Positions 1 to 5,037 of a stretch of DNA of 5,906 bases are shown here, one piece after another (the first letter of the stretch is position 1; every line of letters begins with the position of its first letter). Source of the DNA: Rickettsiales bacterium (GTDB taxonomy: Bacteria; Pseudomonadota; Alphaproteobacteria; Rs-D84; CACZYB01); the NCBI GenBank assembly GCA_031288035.1, contig JAITSG010000064.1, positions 1 to 5,906 of the forward strand, written 5' to 3'. Under the pieces are notes generated by a model. That model searched no databases and was not told the DNA's origin. It worked only from the letters and a program-made list of their open reading frames with translations. Made by a program: the position numbers and the translations under genes.

Positions 1-397
1 CGTGTTCATGGGCGGCGTCGCGGCGGTGCGGCGGCTCAACCGCCTGATTGTCGAGCCCACTAGTACGGACAAAACCGTTCTCTCGTCCCTCTATCTGTCG
101 ATAGACAGCGGGCACAGCAAGTATCTGCCGCTGTTGCGCAGCAAGTGGAAGTACGGCGACGAGTGGGTGGATATTCCGCCCGGCGCGCAGGATACCAGGG
201 TGCCCTCGGCTCCGTACCGCACGATTGGGCTCTGCATATTCGGCGTGCCGTTGTTCAATGTGAAGTCGAACAAATACAAGGTCAAGATACACGCCTTCGG
301 CGTGCTCCCGCTGTGGAAGTGTGTGCGCAGCGAAGATTTGTCCCGGCACTTCCTGTTCGGTTTTATCCCGGTTTTGAGGATAAGGAGAAGGCCGTGA
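1..397 (+). CDS. C-terminal part of a surface-polysaccharide enzyme (probable glycosyltransferase) with FGxP repeat tail, 5' truncated
   Basis: The reading frame is open from the window's left edge (in frame with base 2) to a TGA at 395-397, so only the last ~131 residues are visible and the true start lies upstream. GTG at 2 and ATG at 8 are probably internal. The first ~75 residues contain an F-x-GG segment, a TDKTVLSSLY stretch and KYLPLLRSKW. This loosely recalls the C-lobe of small glycosyltransferase-like families such as HtrL/YibB, but the match is too weak to assign a family. The last ~50 residues hold three copies of a repeat: IFGVPLFNVK (79-88), AFGVLPLWKC (98-107) and LFGFIPVLRIR (118-128), ending RRRP. 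The same tail type follows the GT2 remnant and the GT8 downstream, which supports a role in the same polysaccharide pathway. The stop overlaps the GTG start of the next reading frame (GTGA, 394-397), implying one operon. The gene is surely real; its enzyme family is unresolved. Confidence 0.75.
   Translation, partial: VFMGGVAAVRRLNRLIVEPTSTDKTVLSSLYLSIDSGHSKYLPLLRSKWKYGDEWVDIPPGAQDTRVPSAPYRTIGLCIFGVPLFNVKSNKYKVKIHAFGVLPLWKCVRSEDLSRHFLFGFIPVLRIRRRP
236..385 (+). repeat. C-terminal FGxP-type protein repeat tail, three units (gene 1)
   Basis: Three imperfect units are spaced about 20 residues apart: IFGVPLFNVK, AFGVLPLWKC and LFGFIPVLRIR. The shared pattern is aromatic-G-hydrophobic-P/L-hydrophobic-hydrophobic-K/R, with basic linkers between units. 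Alternating hydrophobic residues suggest short beta strands or hairpins. It matches the tails at 490-715 and 1716-1868. I cannot name a domain family for it. Confidence 0.7.
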
Positions 398-489
398 AGT
401 TCCATAAAGTATCGGTGATAGTCCCCGTCTATAATGTGGAATACTCCGCCGCCTATTCGCACGGGCATACGAATTCTTTCGCAATGCGG

Positions 490-715
490 TTTTCGGGCGT
501 ACCGGTGTTCCGCATAGCCGATTGGGGATACAAGAAGAAATATTACGTATTCAACTGCGTCCCGTTCTGGAAAGTTTCGCGCGTTTATGGGTCGAGGAAT
601 TACAGGTTGCCATTGCCAGGCATGCCCATTATTTGTAAATACAAAGAGATTAGGGGAGGGGTGGAAGGTTTATCTGTTCGGGGTAGCCTTGTTCCAGTTG
701 AAGGAGGATCTAGGA
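490..715 (+). repeat. C-terminal FGxP-type repeat tail of the GT2 remnant, four units, the last in a shifted frame
   Basis: The units are FSGVPVFRI, VFNCVPFWKV, PLPGMPIICKY and, after a probable one-base frameshift near 653-661, YLFGVALFQLK. The stretch RIADWGYKKKYYVF is nearly the same as RIADYGFKKKYYLF in the GT8 tail. Over 42 bases (511-552 versus 1737-1778), 34 positions match at DNA level by hand alignment. Confidence 0.7.
701..708 (+). promoter_or_regulatory. Strong ribosome binding site (AAGGAGGA) in front of ATG 715
   Basis: A near-perfect Shine-Dalgarno sequence lies six bases before ATG 715. That ATG overlaps the frame-2 stop TGA 716-718, the probable original end of the GT2 gene. 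Such a strong site in front of a 22-codon ORF suggests that a normal gene once began here. Confidence 0.55.
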
Positions 716-783
716 TGAAGGAGTCTTTTTATAAATCTTGCCGCGGTGCCCGTCTTGAGCCTTGGCATGGGGGAGCGCTATGA
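715..783 (+). pseudogene. 22-codon coupled ORF, probable remnant of a deleted gene
   Basis: ATG 715 has an AAGGAGGA site at 701-708 and overlaps the frame-2 TGA of the GT2 remnant (ATGA, 715-718). The ORF reads MKESFYKSCRGARLEPW and ends at TGA 781-783, itself overlapping the GT8 start (ATGA, 780-783). Both ends thus look like genuine operon junctions, but the 22-residue product matches nothing I recognise. It lies in the same frame as the uncorrected GT2 remnant, so current reading can also run through it. The likeliest explanation is a gene reduced to its two ends by deletion. A short coupling or leader peptide is the alternative. Confidence 0.4.
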
Positions 784-1907
784 CGGAGCCAGTGAACATA
801 GTCCTTACCGCGGACGGGAATTATGTCGTGCAGATCGGCGTGACCATGGCCTCGATACTGAAGAACATGGCGCCGGGCCGCGCGGTGCGCTTCTGGCTTA
901 TCACCGACGGTTTTTCGCAAGGCGATCTGGCCAGGCTCGACGAGTTAAGAAAGATTCACGATTGCGAGATAACGAACATACGGGCCGGCGATCACATGCG
1001 CCTTATCCCGCGCAATAGCGCGACCAGCGTGCTGCACTATCTTTCCGACGCGGTGTTCTACCGCCTGCTCATGTTCAAGATTCTGCCGCCGGATGTGAAG
1101 AGATGCGCGTATGTCGACTGCGATATGATTGTGGTGACGGATCTGTCGGAGGTTTACGACAGCCTGCCGGAGGGCAGGCTTCTCTCCGCCGTTGTCGAGT
1201 ACAACGCGATGAAGTTCAACGATCCGCACATGGATTTTCACCGCAGGGCGCCGGACTTCGCGCGGCTGTTTTCGGAGCCGCGCGGATATCCGTACTTCAA
1301 CGCGGGATTCTTCGTTGCGGACATAGCCGCCGCGAAAAGAGAAAAGGTGTTCGAGCAGCTTGTCGGCTATCTCGCGCGCCATCCTGACACGCCGTATAAC
1401 GACCAGGACGCCCTTAACGCCGTATTCGGGCAAAAGTATCGCGATAGGATGCGGTATCTTCCGTTGAAATACAATTTTTTTTCGTTCTCCTCGGCCTTGC
1501 CGTTCGAGGCCGGATATTATTCGAAAATCGATCTGGGCGAGGCCGCAAAAGACGTCCGCATATATCATTACAGCGGTTTGCCGAAGCCGTGGGAGAAGGC
1601 GAGCCCGTATTTCTATGTATGGTGGGACTATTACGCCGTTTCGCCGTTCAAAGGTCTCAAAAAGCCAAGGGGGTGCGCGCAAGGCTCGTCGCGCAGGAAT
1701 TCCCTTGTCGTCAAGCTTTTTGGAATAATGCTATGGCGCATCGCCGATTACGGATTCAAGAAGAAATACTATCTGTTCGGCTTCATGCCGATATGGAGAT
1801 CGTCGTACATTTATAATGTGAATAAGGGCTTCATCCCGCTTCTTGGTAATGGCTGTTGTTTCAAAATAAAAGGAACATTGACGGGGACAGGGAGGATTAT
1901 TCCGTAA
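780..1907 (+). CDS. Glycosyltransferase family 8 protein with C-terminal repeat tail
   Basis: This 375-residue protein is a retaining GT8 enzyme (GT-A fold) that would move a hexose, typically glucose or galactose, from a nucleotide sugar to a lipid-linked glycan at the cytoplasmic face. The order of motifs is standard: VNIVLTADGNYV (5-16) for nucleotide binding; YVDCDMIVVTDL (111-122), whose D113-C-D115 is the metal-binding DxD; YFNAGFFVADI (172-182); NDQD (207-210); and HYSGLPKPW (263-271), the HxxGxxKPW signature with the second metal ligand H263. The GT8 core ends near residue 300. A tail then carries LFGIMLWRI (313-321), LFGFMPIWRS (332-341) and LLGNGCCFKI (354-363). I chose ATG 780 over the in-frame TTG 762 because GGGGGAG at 769-775 fits it, it overlaps the preceding TGA, and the product begins directly at the GT8 strand. 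All catalytic motifs are intact. The exact donor and acceptor cannot be read from the sequence. Confidence 0.93.
   Translation: MTEPVNIVLTADGNYVVQIGVTMASILKNMAPGRAVRFWLITDGFSQGDLARLDELRKIHDCEITNIRAGDHMRLIPRNSATSVLHYLSDAVFYRLLMFKILPPDVKRCAYVDCDMIVVTDLSEVYDSLPEGRLLSAVVEYNAMKFNDPHMDFHRRAPDFARLFSEPRGYPYFNAGFFVADIAAAKREKVFEQLVGYLARHPDTPYNDQDALNAVFGQKYRDRMRYLPLKYNFFSFSSALPFEAGYYSKIDLGEAAKDVRIYHYSGLPKPWEKASPYFYVWWDYYAVSPFKGLKKPRGCAQGSSRRNSLVVKLFGIMLWRIADYGFKKKYYLFGFMPIWRSSYIYNVNKGFIPLLGNGCCFKIKGTLTGTGRIIP
1716..1868 (+). repeat. C-terminal FGxP-type repeat tail of the GT8 protein, three units
   Basis: The units are LFGIMLWRI, LFGFMPIWRS and LLGNGCCFKI, separated by basic aromatic linkers such as KKKYY. 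They align unit for unit with the tail of the GT2 remnant. The DNA is AT-rich compared with the GT8 core: bases 1801-1920 are 47/120 G+C by hand count, against 37/60 at 1261-1320. Confidence 0.7.
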
Positions 1908-1939
1908 AATCATATAGTCAACATCCGCGAGGTCAACCG

Positions 1940-1972
1940 ATGCGCAAAAGAAAGAAGGAATGGAATGAATAA
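1940..1972 (+). other. 10-codon upstream ORF overlapping the pyruvyl transferase start
   Basis: ATG 1940 is preceded by GAGG at 1929-1932 and reads MRKRKKEWNE to TAA 1970-1972, overlapping the next start (ATG 1965) in another frame. Its KKE codons contain the AAGGA ribosome binding site of the downstream gene. It could couple translation across the 57-base gap, or it could be chance. Confidence 0.2.
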
Positions 1973-2042
1973 ATTTTTTGCAAACCTGGTATGCGGGTTC
2001 GTGCCCGGGAAAGACCACCGGCATATGGTGCGTAAGCGCCTG
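1965..2042 (+). repeat. N-terminal GFxPG...RHxVR module, copy 1
   Basis: The first 26 residues align with those of the gene starting at 5564, with 11 of 26 identical by hand: MN, N7, GF (11-12), PG (14-15), RH (19-20) and VR (22-23). The segment is short, hydrophobic at its start and then basic, resembling a membrane-associating amphipathic helix. It lies outside the pyruvyl transferase fold. Confidence 0.6.
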
Positions 2043-3179
2043 TGCGCTCCCTCCGTTTCCATGCATGCCGGATCGGTTTTTTATGAGATAGCTTACACCA
2101 TAAACAGCCTGCGCCAATCCGTGGACGACAAGCTGTGTTCTATTGAAAACAATTTGTATTCTATTGAAAAAAAGTTGGAGTATGTCTGGATGGAGCGTGC
2201 ATTGTCCGCGGCGCTTGAAGATACCGGGGCGCGGGGTGTGTCGAAGACGGAGTTCGTCCTCTGGAACTGTATCAACATCGGCTGGGCGAACCTTGGCAAC
2301 GAGATACAGTCCATAGCTGTCCGTCGCGCAATAGAAAGCCGATTCCCGGACGCGTCGTTTGAATATTGCGAGTTTGACAATGTTGCATACTACAGGTCTC
2401 CGCCGGATCCTGCGGGACACGCCGCCAAGATATTCGTGATGAACGGTTGGTACTCTTTCCTCCCGTCGGCTATCCCGAGCAGGGATTTGGCCCCTGTCTT
2501 CATCGGGATGCATCTCAACGAGATGATGGGGCAAAGGACTGTGCTCGAGCTGTTGTCCCGTGCGCCGGGATGGTTTAGCGAAGGCAAGCCTTTGGGCTGC
2601 CGCGACAAGTTCACGCTTTGGTTCTGCAGGGAGCGTGACATTCCGGCTTATCTTTCACGATGCAATACTCTCACGTTTCCTAGGAGGAAGTCGGTGCCGA
2701 AAAACGGCAAGGTTTTCATAAACGCAATCCCCGAGGAATTCCTTAAGTATATTCCGAAAAGCATCCTTGAAAACGCGGAGATAATACGCCAGGACGTGCC
2801 GCCCGTTCCGCCAAGCGGGGCGATGCGGATGGCGCAAGACCTTTTGGACAGGTATGAAAAAGAGGCGGGCCTTATAATCACGAGCAAGATACATAGCGCT
2901 TCGCCCGCCACGGCGCTTGGCGTGCCCGTGGTCATGATAAACTGGAAGGACGAACAGTGGGGCAGGTCGTCGTTCCTAGAAGATATAATACCGATCTATA
3001 GCCTGGAGGATCTCGCGCAAGGCCGCGTGGACTGGCGGCCGGAAGCTCCGGACATAGAGGGGTTGAAGAAGCTCATGCTCGAAAACCTACGGCTCTCCAT
3101 ACTCGATGCGCAAGGGGAGGAGGTCGACCTGGACCGGCTCGCGGACATACGCTTGAAAATAGAAAATTTCAAGGCTTGA
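1965..3179 (+). CDS. Polysaccharide pyruvyl transferase family protein with N-terminal GFxPG/RHxVR module and coiled coil
   Basis: This 404-residue protein belongs, by motif, to the pyruvyl transferase family (PF04230, CsaB-like), whose members transfer pyruvate from phosphoenolpyruvate to form ketals on glycans. Supporting segments are NIGWANLGNEIQSIAVRRAI (104-123), in the place of the family's N-x-G-D...Q..A opening; GCRDKFTLWF (211-220) followed by YLSRCNTLTFPRR (229-241), close to the family's RD.....YLSGCLTLT pattern; and ITSKIHSASPATALGVPVVMI (305-325), the usual C-lobe SRLH...LGxPVI motif with H310. Residues 1-26 form a separate module with GFVPG (11-15) and RHMVRKR (19-25), also found on the last gene. 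Residues ~40-75 look like a coiled coil with a duplicated heptad (LCSIENN, LYSIEKK). ATG 1965 follows AAGGA at 1955-1959. The reading frame is the same as the GT8's and is separated by a single in-frame stop at 1905-1907. The acceptor is unknown. Confidence 0.86.
   Translation: MNKFFANLVCGFVPGKDHRHMVRKRLCAPSVSMHAGSVFYEIAYTINSLRQSVDDKLCSIENNLYSIEKKLEYVWMERALSAALEDTGARGVSKTEFVLWNCINIGWANLGNEIQSIAVRRAIESRFPDASFEYCEFDNVAYYRSPPDPAGHAAKIFVMNGWYSFLPSAIPSRDLAPVFIGMHLNEMMGQRTVLELLSRAPGWFSEGKPLGCRDKFTLWFCRERDIPAYLSRCNTLTFPRRKSVPKNGKVFINAIPEEFLKYIPKSILENAEIIRQDVPPVPPSGAMRMAQDLLDRYEKEAGLIITSKIHSASPATALGVPVVMINWKDEQWGRSSFLEDIIPIYSLEDLAQGRVDWRPEAPDIEGLKKLMLENLRLSILDAQGEEVDLDRLADIRLKIENFKA
2133..2174 (+). 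repeat. Tandem 21-base repeat encoding a duplicated heptad
   Basis: Two adjacent 21-base units (2133-2153 and 2154-2174) match at 17 of 21 positions and encode LCSIENN and LYSIEKK. One heptad per unit fits a coiled coil lengthened by in-frame duplication. Confidence 0.65.
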
Positions 3180-3310
3180 TTTTTTCCTACTTACGTATTA
3201 TCATTCCAACCCAAGCGGCCTAGGGGTCGCGCGGGACTTATTCATCCCTTTGACTATGTGCTGATTGACCGTTCGGGCGTTTGTCGCCTGGCGGTTGTTG
3301 GTAGTTTGGG
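3180..3310 (+). other. 131-base intergenic gap with a small hairpin
   Basis: This is the only sizeable gap in the window. A six-pair stem (3215-3220 with 3225-3230, one G:U pair) closes a TAGG loop, but no T-tract follows, so it is not a standard intrinsic terminator. TTGACT (3250-3255) and TTGACC (3265-3270) resemble -35 boxes, but no TATAAT-like box lies at the proper spacing. A six-T run follows the upstream stop without a convincing stem. I see no gene here. Confidence 0.3.
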
Positions 3311-4159
3311 ATGGATGGAAAGATCAAATCGCCGCGCGTTCTCGTGCACCTGCACCTTTTCTATAAGGATCAGGCCGATTGGTTCGTGCGCAAGCTGCGC
3401 AATATTTCCGGCGTCCGCTGGGATTTTTTCCTCACCGTGCTCGACAGGGACGAGGCCGTCGCGGCCAAGTTCGCCGAGTTCGATCCGAAAGTGATAGTAG
3501 TCCCTAACAGAGGTTATGACGTCGCCCCGTTTTTCTACGTCCTGCGCCGTGTCCGGCTTTCCGATTACGACTATGTGGTGAAGATGCACACCAAGCGGAC
3601 CAGGATAAAGTACGGAAAGCTTTACAACGGCTATTACGAAAACGGTTTCTATCGCGACGCGGCGGCCGGAGCCCTTGTCGGTTCGCGCTCGCGTTTTTCT
3701 AAGAATATAGCCATGTTTGGGCGCGACGCAAGGCTCGGCATGGTTGGGTCGAGATATCTGGTGTTGGACAAGACGCTGGATCAGATTGCCGGTTGGATAG
3801 GCCTTCCACGGCTGCGCGACCATGTGCTCCCCGGCGAAAGGGTTCGCTTCGTCGCCGGAACGATGTTCATGGCGCGCTCCGGTCTCCTTGCGCCGGTATT
3901 GAAGGTCAAGCTGGATTTTGCGCCGTCGCGGAAATCCGTGCACGTCGGCACCAGCGCGCATTTGGCCGAGGTGCTGTTCGGCCTGTTCGTATGTCGCGCG
4001 GGATTCAGGATAGAGGGCGTAGGGTTCAATCTCGGTTTCGTCGCCGTAAACTGGCTTGTAAGGTTGCGGCATTTCTTTTTTTACGTGGGACACAAGGAGG
4101 GCGGGGCGAAGGTGCTTCGCATCTTGCGCGTCCCGATATTCAAGTGGAGGACAAGATGA
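3311..4159 (+). CDS. Rhamnan synthesis F (RgpF) family protein
   Basis: This 282-residue protein shows the marks of the rhamnan synthesis F family (PF05045): VLVHLHLFYKDQADWF (10-25), VPNRGYDVAPFFYVL (64-78), YDYVVKMHTKR (86-96), FVAGTMFMAR (180-189) and GTSAHLAEVLFGL (213-225). Family members such as streptococcal RgpF take part in building rhamnose-containing surface polymers, which agrees with rmlA and rmlC directly downstream. It is much shorter than streptococcal RgpF and looks like a stand-alone single-domain form. The last ~15 residues (KVLRILRVPIFKWR, 267-280) resemble one degenerate unit of the tail repeat seen on the GT8. ATG 3311 is the only reasonable start because an in-frame TAG lies at 3302-3304. 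No good Shine-Dalgarno sequence precedes it, only TTTGGG. Its stop overlaps the rmlA start (ATGA, 4156-4159). Confidence 0.87.
   Translation: MDGKIKSPRVLVHLHLFYKDQADWFVRKLRNISGVRWDFFLTVLDRDEAVAAKFAEFDPKVIVVPNRGYDVAPFFYVLRRVRLSDYDYVVKMHTKRTRIKYGKLYNGYYENGFYRDAAAGALVGSRSRFSKNIAMFGRDARLGMVGSRYLVLDKTLDQIAGWIGLPRLRDHVLPGERVRFVAGTMFMARSGLLAPVLKVKLDFAPSRKSVHVGTSAHLAEVLFGLFVCRAGFRIEGVGFNLGFVAVNWLVRLRHFFFYVGHKEGGAKVLRILRVPIFKWRTR
4109..4150 (+). repeat. Single degenerate FGxP-type tail unit at the RgpF C-terminus
   Basis: KVLRILRVPIFKWR keeps the spacing K-hydrophobic...R/G-V-P-I-F-K of the tail units (compare FSGVPVFRI and FGVPLFNVK), but has LR in place of FG. The assignment is suggestive only. Confidence 0.35.
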
Positions 4160-5037
4160 AGGGGATAATACTCGCCGGGGGATCCGGCACGCGTCTTTAT
4201 CCGATGACGCTTGCGATAAGCAAGCAGATGCTGCCCGTGTACGACAAGCCGATGATATACTATCCGCTGTCGGTGCTCATGCTGCTTGGGATACGGGACA
4301 TATTGATAATATCCACGCCGCAGGACACGCCGGTCATAGAGCGGCTTTTGGGCGACGGGGCCCAGTTCGGGATAAGCCTGCGATATAAGGTGCAGCCCTC
4401 TCCCGACGGCCTGGCCCAGGCTTTTATCCTCGGCGAGGAATTCATCGCCGGCCAGCAGGTCGCGATGATACTGGGCGACAACATACTTTACACGCACAAC
4501 ATATCGCGTATCGCCTCTCAGGCCGCCGCCGAGCCCGGCATCGCAACTATCTTCGCGTACAGGGTCCCCGATCCGGAACGCTTCGGCGTAGTCGAGTTCG
4601 ACGGTGAAAAGCGGGTTCTTTCCATAGAGGAGAAGCCGAAGGCCCCGAAATCGGATTATGCCGCGATCGGACTTTACTTCTATCCCGGCGACGTCGCCGA
4701 AAAGGCTAAGAAAGTTGTCCCCAGCGCGCGCGGAGAGCTCGAGATAACGGACCTGTCCCAAATGTATCTGGACGAGGGACGACTGAAGGTGATACCGTTC
4801 GGCCGCGGGTCCATGTGGATCGACGCCGGCACTCCTGACAGCCTTATGGATGCGTCCCAGTTCGTCCAGATAGTGGAAAAGCGCGAGGCTATAAAGGTCG
4901 CGTGCCTGGAGGAAATCGCCCTTGCCAAGGGATTCATTTCGTGCGGGGACATAGAGGCGAAGGCCAAGGCGCTTAAAAAGGGCTCCTATGCCGAATATCT
5001 TTGGAAGGTCGCAAAGGAGCAGGGATGCGATTCGTAA
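4156..5037 (+). CDS. rmlA: Glucose-1-phosphate thymidylyltransferase
   Basis: RmlA (RfbA) joins dTTP and glucose-1-phosphate to give dTDP-glucose and pyrophosphate, the first step of dTDP-L-rhamnose synthesis in the cytoplasm. The 293-residue length is typical of the family. Visible motifs are the nucleotide-binding LAGGSGTRLYP (6-16), SKQMLPVYDKPMIYYPL (22-38), PDGLAQA (83-89), GDN (107-109) with the metal ligand D108, FGVVEFD (143-149), EEKP (158-161) with the sugar-phosphate-binding K160, GLYFYPGDV (172-180), RGELEITDL (192-200) and WIDAGT (221-226) with the second metal ligand D223. ATG 4156 has GGAGG at 4146-4150 and overlaps the rgpF stop. Variants worth noting are WIDAGTPDSL where WLDTGTHxSL is usual, and GDNILYTHN where GDNxFYGxG is usual. 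Catalytic acids are kept, so activity is expected. The 3' end overlaps rmlC by 13 bases. Confidence 0.97.
   Translation: MKGIILAGGSGTRLYPMTLAISKQMLPVYDKPMIYYPLSVLMLLGIRDILIISTPQDTPVIERLLGDGAQFGISLRYKVQPSPDGLAQAFILGEEFIAGQQVAMILGDNILYTHNISRIASQAAAEPGIATIFAYRVPDPERFGVVEFDGEKRVLSIEEKPKAPKSDYAAIGLYFYPGDVAEKAKKVVPSARGELEITDLSQMYLDEGRLKVIPFGRGSMWIDAGTPDSLMDASQFVQIVEKREAIKVACLEEIALAKGFISCGDIEAKAKALKKGSYAEYLWKVAKEQGCDS

Larger units (their letters stand above)
394..783 (+). pseudogene. Family 2 glycosyltransferase remnant: N-terminal signature fused to a repeat tail by internal deletion
   Basis: The frame opens with GTG at 394, overlapping the upstream stop (GTGA), with a GGAG ribosome binding site at 384-387. 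Residues 1-16 contain KVSVIVPVYNVE, the canonical opening beta strand of GT2 (GT-A fold) glycosyltransferases. A GT2 would then continue for some 200-300 residues with DG/DD motifs and the metal-binding DxD. Here residue 17 passes into an unrelated linker and, from residue 33, into a repeat tail: FSGVPVFRI (33-41), VFNCVPFWKV (52-61) and PLPGMPIICKY (73-83). The catalytic core is entirely absent, so enzyme activity is not expected. The uncorrected frame runs 129 residues to TGA 781-783. After residue ~89, however, the tail-like sequence continues in the +1 frame (WKVYLFGVALFQLKEDLG, stop 716-718), pointing to a one-base insertion near the G-rich tract at 653-661. The probable ancestral end is therefore 718. 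Alternatively it is expressed as a small tag-only protein, which I think less likely. Confidence 0.7.

Noticed and set aside
1475..1482. T8 run in the GT8 gene (and T7 at 5099-5105 in rmlC) as phase-variation tracts
   Set aside because: Both encode conserved or unremarkable Phe codons in intact genes, and are short for slippage control. No sign of frame change.
945..1682. 245-codon open frame on the minus strand opposite the GT8 gene
   Set aside because: It lies entirely inside a gene with intact GT8 motifs; its product is arginine-rich and featureless.
3180..3185. T-run after the pyruvyl transferase stop as an intrinsic terminator
   Set aside because: The bases before it form no stable GC-rich stem.
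3250..3293. Sigma-70 promoter from TTGACT or TTGACC boxes
   Set aside because: No TATAAT-like hexamer occurs 16-18 bases downstream of either box.
3254..4093. 279-codon open frame on the minus strand opposite rgpF
   Set aside because: It is a shadow of the GC-rich, biased codons of rgpF. It has no family-like motifs, and the opposite strand has a clear RgpF family product.
3793..4155. Long upstream extension of the rmlA reading frame
   Set aside because: The extension overlaps rgpF and encodes low-complexity arginine-rich sequence. ATG 4156 has a good ribosome binding site and starts exactly at the RmlA nucleotide-binding strand.
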